A DNA stretch of 64,000 bases from Algoriphagus sp. (GCF_030694375.1 NZ_JAUXYL010000049.1:124001-188000), one strand, 5' to 3'; shown: positions 25,197 through 34,947, numbered from the stretch's first letter. Translations and numbers: made by a program. Notes: generated by a model not told the origin, from the letters alone.

Positions 25197-26705
25197 ATGA
25201 GAAAATTACTTTTAGGTATTGATATCGGAAGTTCCTCGGTGAAAGCCGCGCTTTTGGATGCTGGTACAGGCAAGTCGATTGTATCCAAAGCTTTTCCTGA
25301 AGAAGAAATGACAATCAATGCACCTCAAACAGGTTGGGCCGAACAGGATCCGGAGATGTGGTGGAAGTATGTCAAGGAGACTATTGCTTATGTCACCAAT
25401 AAAGCTGAAGTCAAAAAAGGCGAGCTAAAAGGTATCGGCATTGCCTATCAAATGCATGGACTTGTATGCGTGGATAAGGATTTGAAAGTGCTCCGACCTT
25501 CGATCATCTGGTGCGACAGCCGGGCTGTTGAAATAGGGGAAAAGGCTTTTCAGTCACTAGGGAAAGATTATTGCCTTCCTCATTTGCTGAATTCTCCGGG
25601 AAATTTTACAGCCTCCAAACTTCGATGGGTAATCGAAAATGAACCGGAACTTGCTGCCAAAATTCATAAAATCATGCTTCCGGGAGATTTCATCGCGATG
25701 AAGTTGAGCGGAGAAATTCTTACCTCCGAGACAGGTCTTTCCGAAGGGATTTTCTGGGATTTCATTGAGAATGGATTGAGTAAAAAGCTCCTTAAGCAAA
25801 TGGATATCCCAAAAGAATGGATTCCTGAAGCTGTTCCTTCTTTTTCCGTTCAGGGAAAAGTCAGTAAAGAAGCGGCAAAAGAGACAGGTTTGGAGTCAGG
25901 TGTTCCCATTTCCTATCGGGCAGGTGACCAACCCAACAATGCATTTTCCCTTCAAGTATTAAAACCCGGAGAATTGGCAACCACAGCGGGTACTTCGGGA
26001 ACAGTCTATGGCGTGTGTGACACACCCCTTTACGATCCATTATCACGCGTCAACACCTTCGTTCATGTCAACCATTCAAAGAAAAAGCCTTCTTACGGAG
26101 TATTACTTTGTGTAAATGGCACTGGCATTTTGAATTCCTGGCTTAAAAAAGTCATGGGAGGTAAGTGGATTGCCTATGAAGAGATGAACGCAATGGGAAG
26201 CGGTGCGCCAATTGGATCAGAGGGTTTGACTTTCTTGCCCTTTGGAAATGGAGTGGAGCGGATTATGCAAAACAAAGCGGTAGGAGCACACTTACTTGGT
26301 TTGGATCTCTTAAAGCATGATAAAAAGCATGTGGTCAGAGCGGCACAGGAAGGAATAGTTTCTTCACTGACGTATGGATTTCGGATAATGAAAGACATGG
26401 GGATGAACCTGAAAACAGTGAAAGCCGGAAAGGCGAATATGTTCTTGAGTCCATTGTTCAGAAAGACTTTTGTCCAAATGAATGAAGTTAATCTGGAGCT
26501 TTATGACACAGATGGCGCTCAGGGAGCTGCAAGAGGTGCCGGAATCGGCGCAGGAGTGTTTGCCTCAGAAAGTGAGGCTTTTAAAGGATTGAGTTTACTG
26601 GAGACATTGGAGCCCAATCCCAACTTTAGTCAGCCCTACCTTGATGCTTATTCAGCTTGGGAAGGCAAATTAAATGAATTACTAAAATCCGGTTTGGCCG
26701 GCTAA
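25197..26705 (+). CDS. xylB: Xylulokinase (FGGY family)
   Basis: 502 aa. Phosphorylates D-xylulose to xylulose 5-phosphate for the pentose phosphate pathway. N-terminal ATPase motif LLLGIDIGSSSVKAALLD, QTGWAEQDPEMWW, IGIAYQMHGLVCVD, IIWCDSRA, then GDQPNNAFSLQVLKPGELATTAGTSGTVYG and the second FGGY signature region (AQEGIVSSLTYGFRIM). ATG 25197 is used; a TTG six bases before is in frame. Middle gene of the xylose operon. Confidence 0.93.
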   Translation: MRKLLLGIDIGSSSVKAALLDAGTGKSIVSKAFPEEEMTINAPQTGWAEQDPEMWWKYVKETIAYVTNKAEVKKGELKGIGIAYQMHGLVCVDKDLKVLRPSIIWCDSRAVEIGEKAFQSLGKDYCLPHLLNSPGNFTASKLRWVIENEPELAAKIHKIMLPGDFIAMKLSGEILTSETGLSEGIFWDFIENGLSKKLLKQMDIPKEWIPEAVPSFSVQGKVSKEAAKETGLESGVPISYRAGDQPNNAFSLQVLKPGELATTAGTSGTVYGVCDTPLYDPLSRVNTFVHVNHSKKKPSYGVLLCVNGTGILNSWLKKVMGGKWIAYEEMNAMGSGAPIGSEGLTFLPFGNGVERIMQNKAVGAHLLGLDLLKHDKKHVVRAAQEGIVSSLTYGFRIMKDMGMNLKTVKAGKANMFLSPLFRKTFVQMNEVNLELYDTDGAQGAARGAGIGAGVFASESEAFKGLSLLETLEPNPNFSQPYLDAYSAWEGKLNELLKSGLAG

Positions 26706-26739
26706 GAATAACCTATTTACCTAAATAACCCAGAAAATC

Positions 26740-28053
26740 ATGGCTAAGACCTATTTTCCAAACATCGGAAAAATCCCATTTGAGGGAAAAGAAAGTGACA
26801 ATCCGATGGCTTTCCGCTTTTATGATGAAAACCGGATCATCGCCGGTAAAACCATGAAAGAGCATTTCAAATTTTCGATTGCCTATTGGCATTCCTTCTG
26901 TGGCACCGGTGGGGATCCATTTGGGCCGGGAACCATTGTTCATCCCTGGGATGCCAGTCCGGATCCGATTCAGCGCGCCAAAGACAAGATGGATGCAGCG
27001 TTTGAATTTATTTCCAAAATCGGGGCAGAGTATTACTGCTTTCACGATATCGACCTAATCGATGAGGGTTCAAGTTTAGCCGAATATGAGAAGCATTTGC
27101 AAATCATTTCTGACTATGCCTTGGAGCATCAGAAAGCCTCAGGAATAAAATTGCTCTGGGGAACTGCCAATGTATTCAGCAATCCCCGGTACATGAATGG
27201 GGCTTCGACCAACCCGAATTTTGACGTTTTGGCTTTTGCAGGCACCCAGGTTAAAAATGCCCTGGATGCTACGATCAAACTTGGCGGTGAAAATTATGTG
27301 TTTTGGGGTGGTAGAGAAGGCTACATGTCCTTGCTCAACACTGATATGAAGCGGGAGACGGAACACTTGGCGAAGTTTCTGACGATGGCTCGAGATTATG
27401 GGCGCAAGAATGGTTTCAAAGGAACTTTCTTTATCGAGCCAAAACCAATGGAACCAACCAAACATCAATATGATTTCGATGCTGCGACGGTTGTTGGATT
27501 TCTAAGACATCACGGCTTGGACAAAGATTTCAAATTGAATCTGGAAGTAAATCATGCCACCCTTGCAGGGCATACCTTCCAGCATGAGTTGCAAGTTGCA
27601 GCCGATGCAGACATGCTGGGAAGTATCGATGCCAACAGAGGTGACTACCAAAATGGCTGGGATACGGATCAGTTTGCGCTAAACCTTCAGGAGCTTGCAG
27701 AATCCATGCTGGTCATCTTGACTTCCGGAGGCATCAAAGGTGGCGGAGTCAATTTTGATGCAAAAATCCGAAGAAATTCTACCGATCCTGATGACCTGTT
27801 CCTTGCCCATATCGGTTCAATGGATGCTTTTGCCAGAGGGATGCTGATCGCAAGCGATATTTTGGAGAAGTCTGATTATCTCGAAAGAAGAAAGAACCGC
27901 TATGCGAGCTTTGATTCCGGAAAAGGAAAAGCATTTGAGGATGGTAAACTCACTTTGGAGGACTTGAGAAGCTATGCTTTCGAAGTGGGCGAACCTGCTC
28001 AAATCAGCGGCAAACAAGAATATTTCGAAAACTTGATCAACCGTTTTATTTAA
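26740..28053 (+). CDS. xylA: Xylose isomerase
   Basis: 437 aa, class II length. Converts D-xylose to D-xylulose using two divalent metal ions. Visible catalytic and metal sites: CFHDID with His102, WGGREGY, FIEPKPMEPTKHQYDFDAAT, LEVNHATLAGHTFQHEL, GSIDANRGDYQNGWDTDQF and GGGVNFDAKIRRNS. Third gene of the operon, 34 bases after xylB, followed by a terminator. Confidence 0.97.
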   Translation: MAKTYFPNIGKIPFEGKESDNPMAFRFYDENRIIAGKTMKEHFKFSIAYWHSFCGTGGDPFGPGTIVHPWDASPDPIQRAKDKMDAAFEFISKIGAEYYCFHDIDLIDEGSSLAEYEKHLQIISDYALEHQKASGIKLLWGTANVFSNPRYMNGASTNPNFDVLAFAGTQVKNALDATIKLGGENYVFWGGREGYMSLLNTDMKRETEHLAKFLTMARDYGRKNGFKGTFFIEPKPMEPTKHQYDFDAATVVGFLRHHGLDKDFKLNLEVNHATLAGHTFQHELQVAADADMLGSIDANRGDYQNGWDTDQFALNLQELAESMLVILTSGGIKGGGVNFDAKIRRNSTDPDDLFLAHIGSMDAFARGMLIASDILEKSDYLERRKNRYASFDSGKGKAFEDGKLTLEDLRSYAFEVGEPAQISGKQEYFENLINRFI

Positions 28054-28076
28054 TAAACTCGAATACATTTTGTAAG

Positions 28077-28109
28077 TCCGGCTTAGGTTTCCTTTGCCGG
28101 ATTTTTTTT
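28077..28109 (+). terminator. Terminator of the xylose operon
   Basis: TCCGGC (28077-28082) pairs with GCCGGA (28096-28101), followed by eight T. Confidence 0.8.
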
Positions 28110-28185
28110 AAAACTTAAGTTGGAAATTGGCATCTTTCCCGATCTGGTCAAAATACAGTTTCATTCAAAATCAGCCTGCATTATT

Positions 28186-29943
28186 ATGTACATTAAGTCG
28201 CTACTCATTTTTATCATTGGTTCACTTTGGACTGGATGTGCCGTGAGTCAGAACCTAGCCTCTCTGGAGGTAAATGAATCAATTCGGCTAAACCAGATAG
28301 GATACTTACCTGAGCAACATAAAGTAGCCATAGTGCTTTCAGAAAGCCCTGTCACAAGGTTTTTTATCTTGGACACAACGAGTGATAAGGTTGTATTTGA
28401 AGGTGTCTCTGTAAAAAACCAAACCAAAACGCTTTCTGGGAAGACAGCTTGGAAACTTGATTTTACGGCTTTTACAGCCGAAGGCAAGTATGAAATCGGA
28501 ATCCCGGATTTTGGAAAATCACATCCTTTTAAAATAGATGATCAGGTTTACAGTGAGTTGGGAAAAGCTTCATTGAAAGCCTTTTATTTCCAGCGTGCAT
28601 CTGTTGACTTACCCGAAGAATATGCCGGAATTTGGGCGAGAAAAGGAGGACATCCAGATAACTTGGTGAAAATCCATCCCTCAGCGGCAAGTCAAAGCAG
28701 ACCGGAGGGTATGACCCTTTCTTCCGCCAAAGGCTGGTACGATGCAGGTGACTATAATAAATACATCGTCAATGGCGGAATCACAGTGGGTACCCTGCTG
28801 TCACTGTATGAGAACTATCCCAAGTATTTTGCAGAACTGAATCTGACAATTCCGGAGTCTCAAAACTCAATCCCTGATATTCTGGATGAGGTGCTTTGGA
28901 ATCTGGATTGGATGCTGACTATGCAAGATCCGGCAGATGGAGGCGTTTACCATAAATTGACTACAGCGAAGTTTGAAGGAATGGTAGAGCCACATCTGGC
29001 TGTCAATCAGCGTTATTTTGTCCAAAAAAGCACAGCAGCTACACTGGATTTTGCCGCAGTGATGGCCCAAGCCTACCGGATTTATAAACCCTTCACTCCT
29101 GAAAATGCCGAAGTTTACCTGAAGGCAGCCAAAAAAGCATGGAAATGGGCATCGGAAAATCCAGAGCTGTATTATCGGCAGAATGAAATGAATGAAACGT
29201 TTGATCCCGATGTGGTCACAGGTGCCTATGGCGATCAGAATCTGAGTGATGAATGGATTTGGGCAGCCGCCGAGATGTACATTAGTATCCAAGACTTGGA
29301 ATATTGGGAAATTTTGAAAGAGGCAGATTTGAAATACCAACTCCCTTCTTGGTCCCAAGTGAAGTGGTTGGGATTTTATTCGCTAATCCGAAACGAAAAA
29401 TCTATTCCCCAAATTCCTGAAGCATGGATGTCAACGCTCAAAAACAACCTGATCGCAATGGCAGATTCTTATGATCTGGCAGGTCAAAAACAGGTTTTTT
29501 TAGCACCCATGGGAGCTGATCCCAAGGATTTTATTTGGGGTAGCAATGCTGTGGCCTCCAATCAGGGAATTTTGCTTTTGGAAGCATTTAAGCTATCTGG
29601 TAAAGCGGAATACCTCCAAAGTGCTAAGGGTAACTTGGATTATATTTTGGGAAGAAATGCAACTGGATTTAGCTACGTCACAGGCTTCGGTAACAAGACC
29701 CCCATGTATCCACACCATCGACTTGCCACCTCGAGACCTGATTTGCCTCCCTTGCCCGGCTTCATGGTGGGAGGCCCCAATCCTTCACAGCAAGATAAGT
29801 GTGATTATCCGAGTGATTTTCCGGATGAATCCTACACTGACCTGTCCTGCAGTTATGCCTCCAATGAAATCGCAATTAATTGGAGCGCAGCTTTCGCCTT
29901 TTTAGTCAATGCAATTCTGGCAAATCAAACAAAAATCCCATAA
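28186..29943 (+). CDS. Glycoside hydrolase family 9 lipoprotein (endoglucanase-like)
   Basis: 585 aa from ATG 28186, chosen because it begins a lipoprotein signal (IFIIGSLWTGC). An N-terminal Ig-like CelD_N domain (about 25-110, SIRLNQIGYLPEQHKVA) is followed by the (alpha/alpha)6 barrel. Catalytic residues are visible: Asp186/Asp189 in YDAGDYNKY, the HHRLATS histidine and acid Glu561 in ASNEIAINW. The family cleaves beta-glucans or related glycans; exact specificity cannot be read off. It sits after the xylose operon and before an acetylesterase gene, pointing to plant polysaccharide breakdown. Confidence 0.9.
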   Translation: MYIKSLLIFIIGSLWTGCAVSQNLASLEVNESIRLNQIGYLPEQHKVAIVLSESPVTRFFILDTTSDKVVFEGVSVKNQTKTLSGKTAWKLDFTAFTAEGKYEIGIPDFGKSHPFKIDDQVYSELGKASLKAFYFQRASVDLPEEYAGIWARKGGHPDNLVKIHPSAASQSRPEGMTLSSAKGWYDAGDYNKYIVNGGITVGTLLSLYENYPKYFAELNLTIPESQNSIPDILDEVLWNLDWMLTMQDPADGGVYHKLTTAKFEGMVEPHLAVNQRYFVQKSTAATLDFAAVMAQAYRIYKPFTPENAEVYLKAAKKAWKWASENPELYYRQNEMNETFDPDVVTGAYGDQNLSDEWIWAAAEMYISIQDLEYWEILKEADLKYQLPSWSQVKWLGFYSLIRNEKSIPQIPEAWMSTLKNNLIAMADSYDLAGQKQVFLAPMGADPKDFIWGSNAVASNQGILLLEAFKLSGKAEYLQSAKGNLDYILGRNATGFSYVTGFGNKTPMYPHHRLATSRPDLPPLPGFMVGGPNPSQQDKCDYPSDFPDESYTDLSCSYASNEIAINWSAAFAFLVNAILANQTKIP

Positions 29944-30032
29944 ATGGATCTTTTTGAAATGCTTCCGAATTTGGATTGTTAAGAAATCAGTTTTTTTCAG
30001 GAAATTACCCAATTAAATTACTGACCCTTCCC

Positions 30033-31937
30033 TTGAAAAAACAGCTATTTGTCCTGCTCTTATTCCCCTTGGTTTTCGCCTGTGGATTTGATAAGCCTGA
30101 TTCAGAAGTCCAGTTTCCAAAACTGATTTCGCAGGGAATGGTCTTGCAGCGAGATGCGCCGATCAAAATCTGGGGTCGTGGAATTCCCGATGAAAAAATC
30201 CGTGCAAGTCTTGCAGGGGCTATTGGAAGTGCGAAAGTGCTGCCGGATAGTACTTGGACTGTTCTTTTGCCTCCATTAGTTGCAGGGGGGCCCTACGAGC
30301 TTCAAGTCAATCTCCAACTAGTCAAAGACATCTACATTGGAGATGTTTGGCTGGCAGGTGGTCAGTCTAATATGGAGTGGCCATTGAAGCAGGGAGTCAT
30401 TGGCGCGGAAGAAGAGATCGCAAATGCTGATTTTCCTATGATTCGATTTTTTAAGGTAGAAAAAGATTACAGTGCTGAGGAGAAAAAAGATGTTTCCGGT
30501 GGAGAATGGAAAGTGGCAAATGCTGATAACCTTTCGAATTTCTCGGCTGTGGCCTGGTTCTTTGCTAAGCAAAATCACCGGGAGAAAAAAGTTCCTGTAG
30601 GAATCATTGAATCCAATTGGGGAGGGACTCCTGCCGAAGGATGGACGGAGGCTAAAATTCTGTCAGCAATTGAGGATCGATCTTATACCAAAGAATCAAA
30701 GGAGCTTATTGAAAATTCGCAAAAATGGACTGAAATCCTCGCTGAAAATGAAAAACGCAGGGTGCTGAGAGATTCAATGGTGAAACAACCGGATGCCGCA
30801 ATTGCAGGTGAAGTCTCTTCCACCAACTACAACGATGGCAACTGGAGATCTATCAACCTTCCTTCAGCCAATCCGCTCGAGCACATTGCGTGGGTAAGAA
30901 AAAAATTCAACTTAACGGCTACCGGTGAAGCTTTTCTTACTTTTCCTTCCATCGAGCAGATGGCTTACATCTACGTCAATGGTGTCCAAATTCATTATAA
31001 AAACTGGGGAGAACCTGTACCAGAACTCAAAATCCCCGCAGAAATCCTTAAAAAAGGTCAAAATGTGTTGACCATCCGTGCAATAAACACATGGAATAAC
31101 AAGCCTGTAATTGGAGCGAAAGACCGGATGTTTTTAACCCAAAACGGAAAAGTTGTCAAGTTGGAAGGTGCTTGGACATATTCCAATTCGATCGTTGAAC
31201 CGCTTCTTCCAGTGGTGGAATATCACAATTGGAAACCCGGTTTTATGTTCAATGCCATGATTGCCCCATTGACCAAGTTTGCGATAAAAGGGGTAATCTG
31301 GTATCAGGGTGAAAGCAATGCCGGTAAGCATGCCGAATATCGTGAACTGTTTGGTACGATGATTACCAATTGGCGAACACGCTGGGAGATCGGAGATTTC
31401 CCGTTTCTCTTTGTTCAGTTGGCCAATTATATGGAAAGAAAAGAACTTCAGCCAGAAAGCAATTGGGCACATTTAAGGGAAGCGCAAAGGGCGACTTTGG
31501 AACTCCCATTCACCGGGATGGTGACGACCATTGATTTAGGAGATGAAAAAGATATTCATCCCCGCAATAAAAAAGATGTGGGTGAGCGACTTTGGCTTCA
31601 GGCTAGAAAAGTAGCTTTTGGAGAAAAAGTGCTTGCCTCAGGTCCAGTTTTCCAGGATGCAAAAATTGAAGGTAAAGACCTGGTGTTGACTTTTTCGGAA
31701 GTTGGAAAAGGGCTGAAGCTTAGTAGAGGAGAAGAAGTCAAAGGCTTTATTCTCGAGGATGCAAAAGGTAAATTTCATCTATTGAAAGGGATAATCTTGG
31801 GTAAGGATCAATTGAAACTCAGTATTCCCGAAGGAGTAGAAGCTGCAGGTATTCGCTATGCTTGGGCCGACAATCCGGAGGTGAATTTGGTCAATGAGCT
31901 GAATCTCCCTGCGGGGCCTTTTAAGGCTGATTTGTAA
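30033..31937 (+). CDS. SASA-family (sialate O-acetylesterase-like) carbohydrate esterase, lipoprotein
   Basis: 634 aa from a TTG start. No ATG lies near, and TTG 30033 opens a clean lipoprotein signal, KKQLFVLLLFPLVFAC. The SGNH/SASA hydrolase core is split by a galactose-binding-like insert: WLAGGQSNMEWPL with nucleophile Ser112, IESNWGGTPAEGW, KGVIWYQGESNA and the late Asp507-x-His509 (EKDIHPRNK). Although named for sialic acid, many Bacteroidota members deacetylate xylan or other plant polysaccharides. Next to GH9 and xylose genes, acetyl-xylan or hemicellulose is the likelier target. Confidence 0.85.
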   Translation: MKKQLFVLLLFPLVFACGFDKPDSEVQFPKLISQGMVLQRDAPIKIWGRGIPDEKIRASLAGAIGSAKVLPDSTWTVLLPPLVAGGPYELQVNLQLVKDIYIGDVWLAGGQSNMEWPLKQGVIGAEEEIANADFPMIRFFKVEKDYSAEEKKDVSGGEWKVANADNLSNFSAVAWFFAKQNHREKKVPVGIIESNWGGTPAEGWTEAKILSAIEDRSYTKESKELIENSQKWTEILAENEKRRVLRDSMVKQPDAAIAGEVSSTNYNDGNWRSINLPSANPLEHIAWVRKKFNLTATGEAFLTFPSIEQMAYIYVNGVQIHYKNWGEPVPELKIPAEILKKGQNVLTIRAINTWNNKPVIGAKDRMFLTQNGKVVKLEGAWTYSNSIVEPLLPVVEYHNWKPGFMFNAMIAPLTKFAIKGVIWYQGESNAGKHAEYRELFGTMITNWRTRWEIGDFPFLFVQLANYMERKELQPESNWAHLREAQRATLELPFTGMVTTIDLGDEKDIHPRNKKDVGERLWLQARKVAFGEKVLASGPVFQDAKIEGKDLVLTFSEVGKGLKLSRGEEVKGFILEDAKGKFHLLKGIILGKDQLKLSIPEGVEAAGIRYAWADNPEVNLVNELNLPAGPFKADL

Positions 31938-32004
31938 GAAATAAGATCCAGGAAACAACAAGCAAGAGCGGAGTATCATGTATCTGGTATCAAGTACCAA
32001 GAGG

Positions 32005-32032
32005 GAAGACTGGAGTGGTGACCAACTCCCCC
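32005..32032 (+). repeat. Direct repeat, copy 1 (28 bp)
   Basis: Copy 1 of the block with core GGAGTGGTGACCAACTCCCC; copy 2 lies at 32185-32212 with one mismatch. Confidence 0.7.
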
Positions 32033-32184
32033 TTGGACTACCGATTTTGCCTTGAAAACGAAACTCAATTAAAGGGGGCAAGGGGGATTTTGGTAGAAAC
32101 AAGAAGCAAGAAACAAGACTGATTCGCCAGTAAATTGTGAATAGTAAATAGTAAGTAGGATTAAAAGTGGGAAGACCGGAGACA

Positions 32185-32212
32185 GAAGACCGGAGTGGTG
32201 ACCAACTCCCCC
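32185..32212 (+). repeat. Direct repeat, copy 2 (28 bp)
   Basis: Copy 2, exactly 180 bases downstream of copy 1. An extra GAAGACCGGAG unit precedes it. Confidence 0.7.
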
Positions 32213-32485
32213 CGCCGAGTGTAGTTTAAGGTTGATTTTTTAGAGGGACGTTGCCTAGGCTTAATTTGCAATTACGCCTTCATATAAATACAAATTTGTA
32301 ATTTGATTTTGTTTATGATTAGAGGTTTTATTGGTAAAGGCCAATTGCATATTGGAAAGAATATTAGGGTAGGACAAAGGGTGAAGAAATCATTTTGTGA
32401 ATGATTTTAGCCTTGGGCCAGCTTGCAGGGTAGGGAAACTTCACCCAGCGTCCAGTTGAACCTCAAGGGGCGGGATAGATCCTAA

Positions 32486-33556
32486 TCATCGCTGAATTCC
32501 CTCCATCACTCCCTTGGCTTCTATCAGTTCATCAATCTGGTTTTTATACTGCGCCTTCGCAGGCACCTTGGCTACTTTTTCCAGAAAATCGATTGTAGCA
32601 AACAATACGCCTTGCCAGTCTTGAGAGGTGATGGATGATGCGATGACATGATCGCCTGTTTTGGGAAATGCCTGCTCTTTCTTTAGATTTTCCGGCGTTC
32701 CGAGCTGACTGTACATCTCCAACATTTTAGGCACGGAGACGACAAAATCCTGTTCTTCCGCACTTTTATAATAATATCCCAGGAAGAGCGGCTGCTTGAT
32801 TTTGGAAAAAGTTTCAGGCTTCATCTCACTGTAGATGAGTGTCGCCAAGCTTTCATAGCCATTGATATGATAATCCTCTGACCAGTACGCTTTCTTTTCG
32901 CCTACTCGATCCTGATGGATCACCTTGTTTTTCATCGCTGTCTTTTCCATCAGAAACTTCATCCATGGTTTGAAAAACCCCTCCAGTCGCTCTCCACCAT
33001 CCCGGATTGCGGGGGAGTAAATCACCACTGCTTTAATCTCAGGTTGCTGGCTCGCAAGTAAAAGTGATAAAGCTCCACCCATCGAAGTACCGACCACGAT
33101 CACAGAATCGCCAAGGCTTTTCCCGATTTGATAGGCTTCTCCCGCAGCATCGGCGAGCTTCTGTGCGGTCATGTATTCCATTCCGTTTGCCCGATTGATT
33201 CCATGCTCGGGAAGTCGTGTTACGAAAAGATTGGCTCCAAAGTGAGATGCTAAGAAACGATGAACCGGATCGCCTTCCATCGGGCTAGCGCCAAATCCAT
33301 GGATGTAGATGATCGAATAAGGTGTCTTGGCTTTGTTGCTGCTGTCTGCCCATTGGATATAGGCTTCATTTCCTGATTTTAAGCCGATGACAGAATCTTC
33401 CCTGTTTTTGACATATCGGCTAAGTTCGCTGAGCCGGGTAGGCACCTCCGGAAATTGAATGTTCAATTCCGCTCTTTCAACTTTTGGACCAAGCATATAC
33501 ACAATTACAAGCACCATGGCTGTGGCAAAAATCCCAAGGAAAATTTTTCGAAGCAT
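32486..33556 (-). CDS. Membrane-anchored alpha/beta hydrolase
   Basis: 356 aa. An N-terminal hydrophobic anchor or uncleaved signal (residues 4-22) is followed by an alpha/beta-hydrolase fold: oxyanion motif IIYIHGFGASPMEG, nucleophile elbow VVGTSMGGALS, and catalytic His in KTGDHVIASS. The core resembles monoacylglycerol lipase or carboxylesterase types with an inserted lid. Substrate unknown. It is four bases downstream of a putative lipoprotein gene on the same strand. Confidence 0.82.
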   Translation of the reverse strand: MLRKIFLGIFATAMVLVIVYMLGPKVERAELNIQFPEVPTRLSELSRYVKNREDSVIGLKSGNEAYIQWADSSNKAKTPYSIIYIHGFGASPMEGDPVHRFLASHFGANLFVTRLPEHGINRANGMEYMTAQKLADAAGEAYQIGKSLGDSVIVVGTSMGGALSLLLASQQPEIKAVVIYSPAIRDGGERLEGFFKPWMKFLMEKTAMKNKVIHQDRVGEKKAYWSEDYHINGYESLATLIYSEMKPETFSKIKQPLFLGYYYKSAEEQDFVVSVPKMLEMYSQLGTPENLKKEQAFPKTGDHVIASSITSQDWQGVLFATIDFLEKVAKVPAKAQYKNQIDELIEAKGVMEGIQR

Positions 33557-33560
33557 TTAA

Positions 33561-34175
33561 TTAGTTGGTTTTGAGAAAAGGTGAGGTAGAGTCAACAAAC
33601 TTTTGGGTTCCGTTTTTTAGAAAAAGAAAGGTCCGGGTTTTTAATTGAGAGTAATTAGGAGGTTTTAATTCCAAGCTTGTACCAAAAAAAACAGACACAT
33701 TTCCAAAATCTCTGAGTTCTGAAATCCGTTTTTTATCGGGGGTGAAAAGTAAATACGAAATATCTGTTCCGATAGGTAATCCGGCAAAAGGCGCCGTAAG
33801 GATCACCGAAATATTCGAAATGTTTTGCAAGCTAAAGGTTTGGATACAGTCAAATTTTTCGGAATGTAATAGGAGGGAGCTTGAATTCTGATTCTCTTTT
33901 ATCAGAATTTCCAATTCAAAATTGAACCGGAATTCCGATAATAGCACGGTGTCTAAAGCTGTCGCGTAGCGTTGAGCTTTGTAAGGACTAAAGAAAACCT
34001 GTTTAATTCCAGTAGCATCCGCCTGAGTTGGTCTGGGGCATCCTTCGCTATTTCTAGTATCTTCGCTCTCGATGCATGCGCCGGTCATGAAAAGTAAAAG
34101 GTAGGCTACACCAAGCCCAAGGGGCACTAGGACCTTTTTAAATGATTCTTCACGGAAGAAACTCATCGATTTCAT
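33561..34175 (-). CDS. Putative lipoprotein of unknown function
   Basis: 204 aa. An N-terminal hydrophobic segment (VLVPLGLGVAYLLLFMTGAC) ends in a lipobox-like cysteine, but it begins only about 14 residues in, after a charged stretch, so a downstream start is possible. The rest is beta-rich with no recognised domain. It forms an apparent two-gene operon with the alpha/beta hydrolase (four-base gap). Confidence 0.6.
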   Translation of the reverse strand: MKSMSFFREESFKKVLVPLGLGVAYLLLFMTGACIESEDTRNSEGCPRPTQADATGIKQVFFSPYKAQRYATALDTVLLSEFRFNFELEILIKENQNSSSLLLHSEKFDCIQTFSLQNISNISVILTAPFAGLPIGTDISYLLFTPDKKRISELRDFGNVSVFFGTSLELKPPNYSQLKTRTFLFLKNGTQKFVDSTSPFLKTN

Positions 34176-34306
34176 AGTTAAAAGTAATCATTCTGGAGTT
34201 TTTTTTCTGATGCTGAATTAAAAACCGGATCAATCTTATTCATGACAGTAACATTCTCGTCCCAAGTTTCCGTTAGAGCACTAAGTTTCATCTTCATTAC
34301 TCATTT

Positions 34307-34879
34307 ATGAAAAAATTAATAACAATTGTTTTTCTTATGGTTTGTTCAAGCTATGCCAAGGCCCAAAACCTGATTCCTACCCGTTCAGTTTTTTTGGAAC
34401 TTGGGGGTGCAGGACTTCCCTATAGTTTCAATTATGATTTTCGTTTTGATAAAACCAAAATGGATTCCTGGGGGATGCGTGTTGGAGTAGGCGGTTATGC
34501 AACCGAGAATGAGTCGTTCTTTTCCTTACCCGTGATGGTCAATAAGCTTTATGGCAAAGGTCCCCATTATTTTGAAATGGGTTTCGGCTTGACCTTCTTT
34601 GCCTTTGACGAAAACAGGTATAATTATTCTTATTGTGCCGATGGATTTTTTGATTCCAATGGAAATTATATCTGCAATAGAGTAGTGAATGAGCAGAATA
34701 AATATGAGTTTATTTTGCCGGTGGACGGGTCACCGAGTGTGATGGGTACAATGAACTTTGGCTATCGGAGAGTTCCTGTAGACGGAGGTTTTACCTGGAG
34801 ATTGAATCTGACTCCGATATTCAATAATAATGGCTTTTGGCCACTTTTTGCCGGAGTGGGATTTGGATATGCTTTCTAG
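34307..34879 (+). CDS. Small outer-membrane beta-barrel protein
   Basis: 190 aa. Sec signal (KLITIVFLMVCSSYAKA), then alternating amphipathic strands with aromatic ends (YFEMGFGLTFFAF, GTMNFGYRRV, FTWRLNLTPIF) and a terminal GVGFGYAF with C-terminal Phe, typical of BamA-inserted barrels. Probably eight strands. A loop has three Cys (CADGF, CNRVV). Function unknown. A terminator follows. Confidence 0.75.
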   Translation: MKKLITIVFLMVCSSYAKAQNLIPTRSVFLELGGAGLPYSFNYDFRFDKTKMDSWGMRVGVGGYATENESFFSLPVMVNKLYGKGPHYFEMGFGLTFFAFDENRYNYSYCADGFFDSNGNYICNRVVNEQNKYEFILPVDGSPSVMGTMNFGYRRVPVDGGFTWRLNLTPIFNNNGFWPLFAGVGFGYAF

Positions 34880-34918
34880 AAATTGATTTTTGTCCCTATT
34901 TCCGTTTCCAAACGGACA

Positions 34919-34947
34919 AAACCTGTACGCTTCCGTACAGGTTTTTT
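34919..34947 (+). terminator. Terminator after the beta-barrel gene
   Basis: AACCTGTACG pairs with CGTACAGGTT, followed by further T. A second small hairpin, TCCGTTT/AAACGGA, lies just upstream. Confidence 0.85.

Larger units (their letters stand above)
31938..32485. other. 548-base intergenic region with direct repeats, no gene seen
   Basis: The stretch holds two near-identical copies of a 28-base block (32005-32032 and 32185-32212, one mismatch, exactly 180 bases apart; core GGAGTGGTGACCAACTCCCC), purine-rich low-complexity runs of the type AAACAAGAAGCAAGAAACAA, two GAAGACCGGAG units at 32171-32181 and 32185-32195, a palindrome ACAAATTTGT (32290-32299), and an inverted repeat GGGTGAAG (32379-32386) / CTTCACCC (32439-32446) enclosing a smaller AT hairpin. 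No convincing ORF, only a 29-codon one at 32315-32404. It looks like accumulated intergenic repeats. Confidence 0.5.

Noticed and set aside
28867..29358. 163-codon minus-strand ORF inside the GH9 gene
   Set aside because: Antisense to the catalytic domain and without family resemblance.
32315..32404. 29-codon ORF MIRGFIGKGQLHIGKNIRVG with basic composition
   Set aside because: Too short, in a repeat-rich spacer, without convincing promoter or terminator.
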